From contig JASHUM010000041.1 in the NCBI GenBank assembly GCA_030040015.1, positions 1 to 60,543 of the forward strand: DNA of 60,543 nt, given 5' to 3'. The translations under genes were made by a program, and so were the position numbers. The notes beneath the pieces were generated by a model that saw only the letters and a program-made list of their open reading frames with translations, had not been told where the DNA came from and ran no database searches. This document shows, in pieces, positions 42,309 through 52,677 of the stretch. The stretch comes from Acidimicrobiales bacterium. Its GTDB lineage: Bacteria > Actinomycetota > Acidimicrobiia > Acidimicrobiales > UBA8190. Every line of letters starts with the position of its first letter. Positions within the stretch are counted from its first letter, which is position 1.

Positions 42309-43034
42309 TCACACGCCGAGCGCCAAGCGGAGCAGCTCCACCAACATCCGGGCGGTGGCGCCCCACACGGTGTCGTCGGGCAGCTCGAAGAACCACATCG
42401 AGAACCATCCCGGCTCGGGCGCGACGTCTCCGGCGGGCACCGGACGCGCTGGACGGTCCGGCATGTGCCAACGCTCCTCCCGCCACACCCCGTCCGCAGC
42501 CAGCTCGGCCAACGACACGTCGAAGACGTGCTCCACCTCCGCCGGGTTGGCCACCAGCCGCGGCCTTGCCGGCAAGAAGCCCACCACCGGGGTGATGGTG
42601 GCGCCCGAGGAGAAGGTGGCGAGCGGGCTCAGGGTCCCGACCACCTCCACCGAGTCGGGATCCAGCCCCACCTCCTCGGCCGCCTCACGTCTGGCACCGG
42701 CGTCGGAGGACTCGTGGGGATCGAGACGGCCGCCGGGAAAGCTCACCTCGCCGGTGTGCGTGCGCAGGTGGGCGGCCCGGCGGGTGAGCACGACGCGAGC
42801 CTCGCCGTCCTCCTCGAACAGGGCCACCAGCACGGCGGCAGGCGCGCCACCGCCGGGAAGTGGTCCGATGGTCATCGCCTCGACCCCCTCGAGAGCGCGC
42901 TGGTGCGACTCGAGCGCGGCGCGCAGCGGCGTCAAGGCGATGGCACGGCGAGAGTCGGGTGGGAGCGACGCCCACGGGGCCGGCCCGCCGGGTGCCGTCT
43001 CGAGGGGACGGGGGATGACCTGGCGCCCGGGCAC
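42309..43034 (-). CDS. Nudix hydrolase, CoA pyrophosphatase (NudL-like)
   Basis: 241 residues. LTRRAAHLRTHTGEVSFPGGRLDP carries the extra CoA-pyrophosphatase signature before the Nudix box GGRLDPHESSDAGARREAAEEVGL (listed in two overlapping parts), with the metal-binding REAAEE. Likely splits CoA or its derivatives into 3',5'-ADP and phosphopantetheine. GTG start with TAGGCT 8 nt upstream. Lies just downstream of groEL but probably has its own promoter. Confidence 0.85.
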   Translation of the reverse strand: MPGRQVIPRPLETAPGGPAPWASLPPDSRRAIALTPLRAALESHQRALEGVEAMTIGPLPGGGAPAAVLVALFEEDGEARVVLTRRAAHLRTHTGEVSFPGGRLDPHESSDAGARREAAEEVGLDPDSVEVVGTLSPLATFSSGATITPVVGFLPARPRLVANPAEVEHVFDVSLAELAADGVWREERWHMPDRPARPVPAGDVAPEPGWFSMWFFELPDDTVWGATARMLVELLRLALGV

Positions 43035-43042
43035 GACGCCCG

Positions 43043-43048
43043 AGCCTA
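43043..43048 (-). promoter_or_regulatory. -10 box (TAGGCT) of Nudix gene
   Basis: TAGGCT on the minus strand, 8 nt before GTG 43034. Confidence 0.5.
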
Positions 43049-43059
43049 AGCGGCTCCTG

Positions 43060-44724
<1,665 letters not shown>

Positions 44725-45024
44725 TTACTTCTTGCTCTTGACCTTGGCCAGGACGTCCCGGCTGGAGAGGATCAGCAGGTCTTCGCCGTCGACGGTGATC
44801 TCGGTGCCGCCGTACTTGGAGTAGACGACGGTCTCGCCCACGGCCACGTCGAGGGGGACGAGCTCGCCGGTGTTCTCGGCCCGGCGGCCCGGGCCCACGG
44901 CCAGGACCTCGCCCTGCTGGGGCTTCTCCTTGGCGGTGTCGGGGATGACCAGCCCGGACGCGGTGGTCTCCTCGGACTCACCCGGACGGACCACGATCCG
45001 GTCTTCGAGGGGCTGCAGATTCAT
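44725..45024 (-). CDS. groES: Co-chaperonin GroES (10 kDa)
   Basis: 99 residues from ATG 45024 ([14 protein letters not shown]). The mobile loop ([13 protein letters not shown]) and roof region are normal. AGGAGG lies 10 nt before the ATG. First gene of groES-groEL, with a CIRCE operator just upstream. The open frame extends to 45690 without a start that fits. Confidence 0.97.
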   Translation of the reverse strand: MNLQPLEDRIVVRPGESEETTASGLVIPDTAKEKPQQGEVLAVGPGRRAENTGELVPLDVAVGETVVYSKYGGTEITVDGEDLLILSSRDVLAKVKSKK

Positions 45025-45047
45025 GGCAGGAGGGCCTCCTGGGAGAA

Positions 45048-45074
45048 CTAGCACTCTTGGCTTGCGAGTGCTAA
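45048..45074 (-). promoter_or_regulatory. CIRCE operator (HrcA site) of groES-groEL
   Basis: CTAGCACTC-N9-GAGTGCTAA; one base differs from the consensus TTAGCACTC-N9-GAGTGCTAA. It lies 23 bp before the groES start. HrcA binding here represses the operon until heat shock. Confidence 0.95.
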
Positions 45075-45154
45075 CGATAGCGGGCCGCCCCGGGACGGGC
45101 AACCGGGCCCCGGGGCGCCAGAGACTCCCACACGCCGACGTCCCCGGGCCCCGC

Positions 45155-46183
45155 TCAGGCGGCGAAGGGAAGAGACAGCGCCGGGTCGCAGGGGGTGTCG
45201 AGGGGGCTCGGGCCGAGGTGCTCGAGCTGCCACCACCCCGCCGCCGCCACCATGGCGGCGTTGTCCGTGCACATGGCCCGGCTGGGCAGACAGACCGGGA
45301 TGCCGAGCTCGGCGGCGGCGGACGACACGGAGACTCGCAGCGGGCCGTTGGCCGCCACCCCGCCGGCCAGGCACAGTCCTCTGGCTCCCACGCTCCGGGC
45401 GCCGCGCACCGCCTTGGCCACAAGCACGTCCACCACGGCGGCCTGGAAGGAGGCGGCCACGTCGGCGTCGCTGGCATCGGGGCGGGCGCGCACGGCGCGC
45501 ACCACGGCCGTCTTGAGACCACTGAAGGACAGCTCGAGCCCCTCGTCGAGGAGGGGCCGGGGGAAGGCGAAGGCCTCGGGGTCCCCGGCGGCTGCGGCCT
45601 GCTCGATGGCGGGGCCGCCCGGGTAGCCGAGACCGAGGAACCGGGCCACCTTGTCGAACGCCTCCCCCGCGGCGTCGTCGAGCGTGGCACCGAGGCGGCG
45701 GTACCGGCCGGGTCCCTCCATCGACACGAGCAGGGTGTGCCCGCCCGAGACGAGAAGGACCACCAGCGGCCAGGGCACGTCGGGATCCTCGAGGAGGGCA
45801 GCGAAGAGATGGCCCTCGAGATGGTTCACCCCCACGAAGGGCAGGTCCCAGGCCATGGCCAGTGCCTTGGCCTCGCTCGCGCCCACGAGCAGCGAGCCCA
45901 TGAGCCCGGGCCCGATCGTGGCCGCCACGGCGTCGAGCGCGGGCGGCGACCCGGACACCCCGGCGCGCTCCAGGGCGTCGGCGAGCAGCGGAGTGAGCAC
46001 TTCGAGATGGGCCCGGCCAGCGAGCTCGGGGACCACTCCGCCGTACGTGGCGTGCAGGTCCACCTGGCTGGAGAGCACAGACGACAGGACCCGACTGCCC
46101 TCCTGAACGACGGCGGCCGCCGTCTCGTCGCACGACGTCTCGACACCGAGGACGGTGCCGGCCCGGAACCCGGACGCGCTCAT
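45155..46183 (-). CDS. tsaD: tRNA N6-threonylcarbamoyltransferase TsaD
   Basis: 342 residues from ATG 46183. [14 protein letters not shown], metal ligands in NHLEGH, VSGGHT and [10 protein letters not shown]. Adds the threonylcarbamoyl group to A37 of ANN-decoding tRNAs, with TsaB and TsaE. Start overlaps the rimI stop (ATGA). Last gene of the udg-tsaE-tsaB-rimI-tsaD run, before groES. Confidence 0.95.
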   Translation of the reverse strand: MSASGFRAGTVLGVETSCDETAAAVVQEGSRVLSSVLSSQVDLHATYGGVVPELAGRAHLEVLTPLLADALERAGVSGSPPALDAVAATIGPGLMGSLLVGASEAKALAMAWDLPFVGVNHLEGHLFAALLEDPDVPWPLVVLLVSGGHTLLVSMEGPGRYRRLGATLDDAAGEAFDKVARFLGLGYPGGPAIEQAAAAGDPEAFAFPRPLLDEGLELSFSGLKTAVVRAVRARPDASDADVAASFQAAVVDVLVAKAVRGARSVGARGLCLAGGVAANGPLRVSVSSAAAELGIPVCLPSRAMCTDNAAMVAAAGWWQLEHLGPSPLDTPCDPALSLPFAA

Positions 46184-46737
46184 CGCTTCGCCCGCAGCCG
46201 GGCCTCGATGCCATCGAGACGCTGGCGGTAGTCGTCGGTGTCGATGTCGTGCGCCCACATCACGATGGCGTCCTCCCCCGTCTCGGCGTAGTAATTGCGC
46301 CGTACCCCGGCAGGGGCGAAACCGAACCGGCGGTAAAGCACCTGCGCCGGAGCGTTCGAGGCGCGCACCTCCAAGGTCAGATGGTGCATGCCGAGACCGA
46401 GCGCGGCGCGGGCCAGGTCCAAGAGCATGGCCGTGCCGATGCCCCGGTGCTGCCAGGCCGGGTCGACGGTGAGCGTGGTCACGTGACCTTCGTCCTCCAC
46501 CACCATGAGCCCGGCGTAGCCCACCACCAAGGGGCCGAGGGTGGCCACGATGTAGTGCCGCGACGTGCGCTGGGCCAACTCGGACAGGAACAACGTCGCC
46601 GACCACGGCCGGGGGTAGCACTCCTCCTCGATGCGCACCACGGAACGCAGCTGGCGCCGTCGCATGGGCATGATGCGAAGGGCAGCCACGACGTCGCCGC
46701 CGTGCTCGGCGCCCTGGAAGAGGTCGTCGAGGCTCAT
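46180..46737 (-). CDS. rimI: Ribosomal-protein-alanine N-acetyltransferase RimI
   Basis: 185 residues. GNAT fold with VTTLTVDPAWQHRGIGTAML as acetyl-CoA motif A and ALGLGMHHLTLEVRASNAPA, YRRFGF. Acetylates the N-terminus of S18 or other proteins. ATGA overlaps with both tsaB and tsaD. Slightly longer than most RimI, with extra residues at both ends. Confidence 0.9.
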   Translation of the reverse strand: MSLDDLFQGAEHGGDVVAALRIMPMRRRQLRSVVRIEEECYPRPWSATLFLSELAQRTSRHYIVATLGPLVVGYAGLMVVEDEGHVTTLTVDPAWQHRGIGTAMLLDLARAALGLGMHHLTLEVRASNAPAQVLYRRFGFAPAGVRRNYYAETGEDAIVMWAHDIDTDDYRQRLDGIEARLRAKR

Positions 46738-47489
46738 GGCTCGCTCGCCTTGGGGGCGGCGAAGCGCGTCTCCCAATTGATCCGGACGTCGGCGGGCCGC
46801 AGGTAGCGCGCCGTCACCTTGGACGCCTCCCGGCCCCCACCGGATCGGAATCGGGACAGCCCCAGCCGGGCAATCACGCCAGGATCGGGCCAACGCACCT
46901 CCTCGAGCACCACCGCCCCGGCGCCGGTCACGAGCTCGGCGTAGCGGACGGCGCCGTCGCCGGGGCAGACGACGCGACTGCCCGCCTGGGCCAGGCCGCC
47001 GAGCTCCCGGGCCAGTGCCTGAGGTTCCATGAGCCGGTCCTCGCCGACTTGCTCGACCTCTCCGGCGGCGGAGCAACGGAAGCGCCCGGCGAACACCTGG
47101 CCCCTGCGGGCATCCACCACGGGCACGAGCGACAAGGCCGGCACGGCACCGTCGACTCTCCACGGTCCACGGCGCGCCGCGCCCTCGACCGCCAGTGCCT
47201 CCAAGCTGCCGACCTCCACCACGGGGACGGACAAGGCGAAGCCGAGTCCCTTCGCCGTCGACACCCCGACCCGAAGGCCGGTGAACAGCCCCGGGCCCAC
47301 GTCGACGGCCACGGCGTCGAGGTCGCCCAGCGCCACGCCGGCGCGCTCGCACACGAAGTGCACGGCCGGCGCGACGGTCTCGCCGTGGCGCCGGCCCCGC
47401 GCCACAGTGGCGGCGGCCAGCACCCCGCTCTCGTCGGCCAGGGCAGCACCCGAGACGTCGGTGGCGGACTCGACCCCGAGCACGAGCAC
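46734..47489 (-). CDS. tsaB: tRNA threonylcarbamoyladenosine protein TsaB
   Basis: 251 residues. ASKHA-type start VLGVESATDVSGAAL, and VDVGPGLFTGLRVGVSTAKG. Partner and activator of TsaD. Begins 7 nt after tsaE and overlaps rimI by ATGA. Confidence 0.92.
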   Translation of the reverse strand: MLVLGVESATDVSGAALADESGVLAAATVARGRRHGETVAPAVHFVCERAGVALGDLDAVAVDVGPGLFTGLRVGVSTAKGLGFALSVPVVEVGSLEALAVEGAARRGPWRVDGAVPALSLVPVVDARRGQVFAGRFRCSAAGEVEQVGEDRLMEPQALARELGGLAQAGSRVVCPGDGAVRYAELVTGAGAVVLEEVRWPDPGVIARLGLSRFRSGGGREASKVTARYLRPADVRINWETRFAAPKASEP

Positions 47490-47496
47490 GACGAGC

Positions 47497-48012
47497 TCAG
47501 CCCCCCACCCGCAGCTGGTCGAATCTCCGGAGCAGCTCCTCGGCTCGCTCGCCGCGCTCGTCGGGAAGCTGCAGCGTCACGACGCGACCGTGCACGTCGG
47601 CCTCGTCGTCGGCCAGCTGCACCGTCATGGTGGCGCCGAGCACGGGCTCGGCCACGTCCCCCCATTCGACGAGGGCGGCGGCGGCGTCCTCCACCATCTC
47701 CCCCAGGGCGAGCTCGGCCACTTCGGTGGTGTGGTCGAGGCGGTACAGATCGGCGTGGAGCAGGAAGCGCACCTGGGTGGGATTGGCCGGTGTCCCGGGC
47801 GCGGCGCACGCATAGGGGCGCACGAGCACGAAGGTGGGACTGGTCACTTGCTCACGGACGCCCAGGCCGGCCGCCACGCCCTGAGCCAGGGTCGTCTTCC
47901 CGGCACCGAGGTCACCGCAGAGCACGACCACGTCCCCGGGCCGCAAGACCCGCGCCAGCGCGGCGCCGAGGGCGCGGGTGTCCGGGGCGGACGCGCTGCG
48001 GAGGGCGATCAC
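47497..48012 (-). CDS. tsaE: tRNA threonylcarbamoyladenosine ATPase TsaE
   Basis: 171 residues. Walker A GDLGAGKTTLAQG and TSPTFVLV; HADLYRLD near the middle and VEWGD. ATPase that resets the TsaB-TsaD complex. The GTG start overlaps the stop of the uracil-DNA glycosylase gene (GTGA). Confidence 0.94.
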   Translation of the reverse strand: MIALRSASAPDTRALGAALARVLRPGDVVVLCGDLGAGKTTLAQGVAAGLGVREQVTSPTFVLVRPYACAAPGTPANPTQVRFLLHADLYRLDHTTEVAELALGEMVEDAAAALVEWGDVAEPVLGATMTVQLADDEADVHGRVVTLQLPDERGERAEELLRRFDQLRVGG

Positions 48013-48572
48013 GAGACGCGCTCGGCGAGAAGGCGCTTGGCCCGCACGAAGTCGGCCCGCATCTCCGCCACCACCTCGGCCCCGCCCCGCAACGCCGCGG
48101 CGGGGTGGTAGGTGGGCACGAGCTGTCCGGAGCGGAAGGGATAGGCCCTGCCCCGCAGCTTTCGGATGCCTTCGGTGGTGTCGAGCAGGGTGCGGGTGGC
48201 GAAGTTGCCGAGCGTCACGACCACATAGGGGTCGACCAGCTCGAGCCGGGTCTCGAGGAAGGGCCGGCAGGCGTCGATCTCGGCCGGCAACGGGTCACGG
48301 TTGCCCGGAGGCCGGCACAGCACCACGTTGGCGACGTAGCACTGGGTGCGGTCGATGCCCATCTCCTGACGCATGAGCGTGTCGAGCAGCTTCCCCGAGC
48401 GTCCCACGAAGGGCTCGCCTTGCAGGTCCTCCTCCCGGCCCGGCCCCTCGCCCACGAACATGAGATCGGCACTCGGGTTCCCGACACCGAACACCACCTG
48501 CGTGCGGCCCTCGGAGAGCGGGCACCGGGTGCACTGCACCGCCTCGCGCTCGAGCTCGGCGAGGGTGGGCAT
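48009..48572 (-). CDS. Uracil-DNA glycosylase, family 4 (Fe-S type)
   Basis: 187 residues. CTRCPL and the later cysteines (RPPGNRDPLPAEIDACRPFL) supply the four iron-sulfur ligands; GEGPGREEDLQGEPFVG is the family 4 active-site motif. Removes uracil from DNA. TACCAT box 7 nt before the ATG, so it probably heads the t6A operon as a leaderless gene. Confidence 0.92.
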   Translation of the reverse strand: MPTLAELEREAVQCTRCPLSEGRTQVVFGVGNPSADLMFVGEGPGREEDLQGEPFVGRSGKLLDTLMRQEMGIDRTQCYVANVVLCRPPGNRDPLPAEIDACRPFLETRLELVDPYVVVTLGNFATRTLLDTTEGIRKLRGRAYPFRSGQLVPTYHPAAALRGGAEVVAEMRADFVRAKRLLAERVS

Positions 48573-48579
48573 CTCGCCG

Positions 48580-48585
48580 ATGGTA
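48580..48585 (-). promoter_or_regulatory. -10 box (TACCAT), leaderless start of the udg-tsaE operon
   Basis: TACCAT on the minus strand, 7 nt before ATG 48572. Confidence 0.55.
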
Positions 48586-48625
48586 CCGCCAGCCCCCCCG
48601 GACCCGGCCGGCGAGGGCGGCCTCG

Positions 48626-49648
48626 TCAGCCCACCTTGGCGCAGAATTCCTCGAGCAGCCGGGAGAACTCCCGCCTCCGCTCGAGCATGGGCGTGTGCCC
48701 GCAGCGCGCCAGCTCCACCAGCTCGGCCCGGGGCAGGGACGAGGCCATGCGACGGGCGTGACGGGTCGGGATGAGCTTGTCCTTGGACCCCGCCACCACC
48801 AGGACGGGCACGTCGATGTCGGCCAGCTCCTCGGACAAGTCGAACAGGGCGACGTCGGGCAGCAACTGCGCCAGGGTGGACGCCGACACCGTGTGGTGGA
48901 GCTGCTCGGTGAACCGGACCTGAGCCGGGCTCGGCTCGGGCCCGAAGCTGAGCCGGGTCAGCCACCAACGCAGGTCCTCAGCCGGAAGCGCCCAGACACC
49001 GAGGCGCTCGGCGGCGAGCAACACCTGCGACCAGGCGGGCACCCCCAACTTGGTCATGGCCGTCGAGCCCGGGAGGTTCAGCACCGGTCCCGCCGCGCTC
49101 GCCACCAGCGCCACACCACACAGGAGGCGGTGACGCTCCTCGGGCGGCAGGTCGTGCGCCACTTGCAGCGCCACCATGCCGCCCATGGAGTGGCCGACCA
49201 ACAGGCATTGGCGCAGCTTCAGGGCTTCGAGCACGTCGCGGACGTCGTCGGCCATGGTGGCGATGGTCGTCGGACGCTCCCCGGTGGTGGACCTCCCGTG
49301 ACCGCGCAGGTCGATGGCCACCACCCGGTGCCGCTCGGCCAGGTCGGTCAACTGGTGCACCCAGATGTCGCTCGAGAGCAGGATCCCGTGCAGGAGCACG
49401 AGCGCCGGTCCCTTCCCGCGCTCCACGACGTGCAGACGCGCCCCGTCCCGGCACGTCACCTCGTGGTGCACCACGTCGCCCGGGACCACGAGGCCCTCTT
49501 CCAGCGCGCTCGCCTCGGCCGCGTCCAGGGCGCGGCGCACCCGGCGGTGCTGGGCCACCCAGGCTGCCGACGCCGCGCCGGCGGTTACGAGCGCGCCGGC
49601 CCCCATGAGCCCCCACCGGCGGCCGCGCCCCTCCCGGGCCCTCGTCAT
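48626..49648 (-). CDS. Alpha/beta hydrolase, membrane-anchored
   Basis: 340 residues. N-terminal hydrophobic segment (about 12-31) suggests an anchor. Nucleophile elbow GHSMGG, oxyanion LLHG, acid in GSKDKLI and His in CGHTPM complete the triad. Probably an esterase or lipase; substrate unknown. ATG overlaps the alr stop (ATGA). Confidence 0.85.
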   Translation of the reverse strand: MTRAREGRGRRWGLMGAGALVTAGAASAAWVAQHRRVRRALDAAEASALEEGLVVPGDVVHHEVTCRDGARLHVVERGKGPALVLLHGILLSSDIWVHQLTDLAERHRVVAIDLRGHGRSTTGERPTTIATMADDVRDVLEALKLRQCLLVGHSMGGMVALQVAHDLPPEERHRLLCGVALVASAAGPVLNLPGSTAMTKLGVPAWSQVLLAAERLGVWALPAEDLRWWLTRLSFGPEPSPAQVRFTEQLHHTVSASTLAQLLPDVALFDLSEELADIDVPVLVVAGSKDKLIPTRHARRMASSLPRAELVELARCGHTPMLERRREFSRLLEEFCAKVG

Positions 49649-50871
49649 CCCCGCTCGTCCCCCTCGCTCCCCCGGCCCGCAAGTCTGCCCGAGTCCACGG
49701 TCACCCGCGGCACCCGGGGCCCGATGTCGCACACCACCTCGTAGGCGATGGTGCCCAGGCGCGTGGCCCAGTCCCATGCGCCGATCCGGGCGTCGCCTTG
49801 GGTGCCCAGCAGCACCACTTCGTCACCCGGCCTGACCTCCGGGTCGGGCCCGCAGTCGACCAGGATCTGGTCCATCGTCACGACACCGGCCAGGGGACGG
49901 GGCCGGCCGCCCACCAGCACGGGGATCTCGGTGTCGAAGGCCCGGCGGGGCACACCGTCGGCGTACCCGATGGGCACGGTGGCCACGACCGAGGGCTCAG
50001 GCAGGGGGTGGCGCCGGCCGTAGGACGGACGCTCGCCCGTCTCGAGACCGCGCACCATCGACACCCGGGCCCGGAGCGACATGGCCGGTCGCAGCTGGGA
50101 CACGACCTCGGGGGCCAGTCCGGCGGCGGGGGCCAGCCCGTAGGCGGCGATCCCGCACCGGACCATGTCCAGGCGCGCCTCGGGATGGCACATGGCCCCA
50201 GCCGAGTTCGCGGCGTGCAGAAGCGGAGCCCGCAGCCCGGCACCGGCCAGGGTGGCGCTCACGTCGGCGAAGCGCCTCAGCTGGGCGGTGGTGAACTCCC
50301 GGTCCTCTCGGTCCGTCCCGTCGGCGACGGCGAAGTGCGTCCACAGTCCGGCGAAGGTGAGGTGGGCAGCGCCCACCACCGCCCCGACCACCTCGGGCAC
50401 GTCGGCTGGATCGGCGCCGACCCGGTGCATCCCGGTGTCCACCTTCACGTGCACGTCGACCACGGTGTGGGCGGCTTCGGCTGCTTGCGCCAACGCCGTC
50501 ACCCCGGCGCGGGTGTACGCGGTGGGCGTGAGCCGAAGGGCGACCAGGTCGGCCATGGCCGACGGTGGCGGCTCGGACAGCACCAGGATCGGGCACTCGA
50601 GCCCGGCCGCCCGGAGTGCGGCACCCTCTTCGACGAGGGCCACCGCCAACCAGCTCGCCCCGCCGTCGAGGGCGGCACGCGCCACGGGCTCAGCCCCGTG
50701 TCCGTAGCCGTCGGCCTTCACCACCACGCACAGTGCGCTCGGCGCGCACAGGCGGTGCAGCACGGCGCAGTTGTGGCGTATCGCCCCCACGTCGATCTCG
50801 ACCCACGCCGGGCGATACCCGGGGGGACCGCCCTGGCTCGGTGCGGCGTTCCCCCTCGGATCCTCAGCCAC
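49645..50871 (-). CDS. alr: Alanine racemase
   Basis: 408 residues. The PLP lysine is in VVKADGYGHG; the C-terminal catalytic Tyr lies in the region following MSLRARVSMVR. Makes D-alanine for peptidoglycan. Overlaps the end of nnrD by 8 bp and is coupled to the alpha/beta hydrolase. Confidence 0.94.
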   Translation of the reverse strand: MAEDPRGNAAPSQGGPPGYRPAWVEIDVGAIRHNCAVLHRLCAPSALCVVVKADGYGHGAEPVARAALDGGASWLAVALVEEGAALRAAGLECPILVLSEPPPSAMADLVALRLTPTAYTRAGVTALAQAAEAAHTVVDVHVKVDTGMHRVGADPADVPEVVGAVVGAAHLTFAGLWTHFAVADGTDREDREFTTAQLRRFADVSATLAGAGLRAPLLHAANSAGAMCHPEARLDMVRCGIAAYGLAPAAGLAPEVVSQLRPAMSLRARVSMVRGLETGERPSYGRRHPLPEPSVVATVPIGYADGVPRRAFDTEIPVLVGGRPRPLAGVVTMDQILVDCGPDPEVRPGDEVVLLGTQGDARIGAWDWATRLGTIAYEVVCDIGPRVPRVTVDSGRLAGRGSEGDERG

Positions 50872-52246
50872 GGCGACGGGCCGAGAGCCACCGCGCCACC
50901 AGGTCGGGCAGGTCGCCCGCCACCAGGCCCTCGGGGGACCCGAGACGAGCGGCGGCGCCGTGCACGTGGGCGGCCAACGCTGCCGCGTCCAGCGGAGCCA
51001 GGCCTCGGGCTGCGAACGCGCCCGCCACTCCAGACAGCACGTCTCCGGTGCCCGCCGTGGCCAGGCGGGGTGAGCCGCTCGTGACCAGGCGGGCGTCGCC
51101 GGCCGGATCGGCGACCACCGTCGTGGGACCCTTCAGGAGGACCACGGCTCCCAGTCGAGCGGCGGCACGGCGGGTGGCGTCCACGTGGTCGGCACCCGGA
51201 GGCGAGCCCACCAGCCGGGAGAACTCCCCCTCGTGGGGGGTGAGCACGACCTGCCCGGAGCAAACGGTCAGGGCACGGCGCGCCTCGTCCCCGGTGCCGA
51301 GGGCGAAGAGCCCGTCGGCGTCGACCACGACCACGCCGGGGAAGCGGGCGAGGAGCTTGTGCACCTCTTCGGCGGTGTCGGGCGAGCGGCCCAGGCCGGG
51401 CCCGACCACCACCACCCGGCACCGCTCCGCCATGGCGAGCGCCGCCTCGGCCCATCCCCGCTCGGGGAGGGCGGTCGCCACCGCTTCGGGGACGGGGAGT
51501 TCGTCGGGATCCGAGCCGGGTACGCCCAGGCGCACCATGCCGGCCCCGGCCCGATAGGCACCCAGCGCGCACAGCCGGGCCGCTCCCGTCATCCCGGGGG
51601 AGCCGGCCACGACCGCCACCGCCGTCTGCCACTTGTGGGCGCTGCGCTGCCGGGGGGGAAGCCGCCCTTCGACGTCGTCGTCCTCCACGATCCACGTCCT
51701 CGCCCTCGACACGTCGAGGCCGATGTCGGCCACCACCACCCGACCGGCGTGCGCCGGCCCGTCACCCTGGAGGAGCCCCGGCTTGTAGGCGGCGAACGTG
51801 ACGGTGACGTCGGCCCGCAGGGGCTCCCCGTGCGCCTCTCCCGTGTCGCCGTCGATCCCCGAAGGGGTGTCCACGGCCAGCACCAGCACGCCGGCCGGTA
51901 CCGACGGCGCTTTGTACTCCCCCCGGAAACCGGTGCCGTATGCGGCGTCGACGACGAGCCCGACCCCGCTCCCGACCCCGATGCGGTCGGGGGCGACGTC
52001 GGCCGCCACCACGTCCACCCGGGCGCCGCGCCGGGCCAGGCGACGGGCCGCCACCCGCCCGTCGGCGCCGTTGTTGCCCTTGCCGGCGATCACCGTCACC
52101 CGGCGTCCGTAGGCGCCACCGGCCAGCCGCAGCGCCTCGGTGGCCACCGCCGTGCCCGCCCGCTCCACGAGCGTCTCCTCGGAGACGTGCTCGAGCGCGT
52201 CGGCGTCCACGGCCCGCATCTCCTCGACGCTGAGCACCGGCTTCAC
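50864..52246 (-). CDS. nnrD: Bifunctional NAD(P)H-hydrate epimerase/dehydratase
   Basis: 460 residues from GTG 52246. The N-terminal YjeF/NnrE-type epimerase domain (about 1-200) has GKGNNGADG; the C-terminal NnrD domain has HEGEFSRL and GTGDVLSGV. Repairs hydrated NAD(P)H. The start overlaps the acpS stop (GTGA); the longer upstream frame lacks similarity. Confidence 0.93.
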   Translation of the reverse strand: MKPVLSVEEMRAVDADALEHVSEETLVERAGTAVATEALRLAGGAYGRRVTVIAGKGNNGADGRVAARRLARRGARVDVVAADVAPDRIGVGSGVGLVVDAAYGTGFRGEYKAPSVPAGVLVLAVDTPSGIDGDTGEAHGEPLRADVTVTFAAYKPGLLQGDGPAHAGRVVVADIGLDVSRARTWIVEDDDVEGRLPPRQRSAHKWQTAVAVVAGSPGMTGAARLCALGAYRAGAGMVRLGVPGSDPDELPVPEAVATALPERGWAEAALAMAERCRVVVVGPGLGRSPDTAEEVHKLLARFPGVVVVDADGLFALGTGDEARRALTVCSGQVVLTPHEGEFSRLVGSPPGADHVDATRRAAARLGAVVLLKGPTTVVADPAGDARLVTSGSPRLATAGTGDVLSGVAGAFAARGLAPLDAAALAAHVHGAAARLGSPEGLVAGDLPDLVARWLSARRRG

Positions 52247-52677
52247 TGCGCCGCTCGTCGGTCCCCGGTGTCGAGCTCCCCTTCGGCCACCACGCTCGCC
52301 AGGGCCAGGGTCTCGGTATGGGTGAGCGAAAGGTGCCAACGCGCCACCCCGCGTCGCGCCGCCAGCGCCGCGGCCTCGCCGGCCAGGACCACGCCGGGCG
52401 CGCCACGCTCGTCGTGCACCACCTCCACCTGCCGCCACGCCACGGCCCCGATACCCACCCCGAGGGCTTTGGCCACCGCCTCCTTGGCGGCGAAACGGGC
52501 CGCCAACCGGGGACCGGGGTCTGCAGCCGCCATGGCGTAGGCGCGCTCGTCGTCGGTGAAGACCCGCTCAGCCAGGCGGGGACGTCGCTCCAGGGCGTGC
52601 CGAAGCCGGTCCACGTCCACGGCGTCGATCCCCACGCCCCGAACGGCGCCCCCGGCGCCGGACGACGGCCCGGTCAC
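52243..52677 (-). CDS. acpS: Holo-[acyl-carrier-protein] synthase
   Basis: 144 residues from GTG 52677. VGIDAVDVDRLR carries the metal-binding Asp, and RFAAKEAVAKALG the Glu/Lys of the CoA site. Transfers phosphopantetheine to ACP. Some 14 residues longer than usual at the N-terminus; the coupled GTGA start with glmS is why I keep it, though a start about 11 codons later is possible. Confidence 0.92.
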   Translation of the reverse strand: MTGPSSGAGGAVRGVGIDAVDVDRLRHALERRPRLAERVFTDDERAYAMAAADPGPRLAARFAAKEAVAKALGVGIGAVAWRQVEVVHDERGAPGVVLAGEAAALAARRGVARWHLSLTHTETLALASVVAEGELDTGDRRAAQ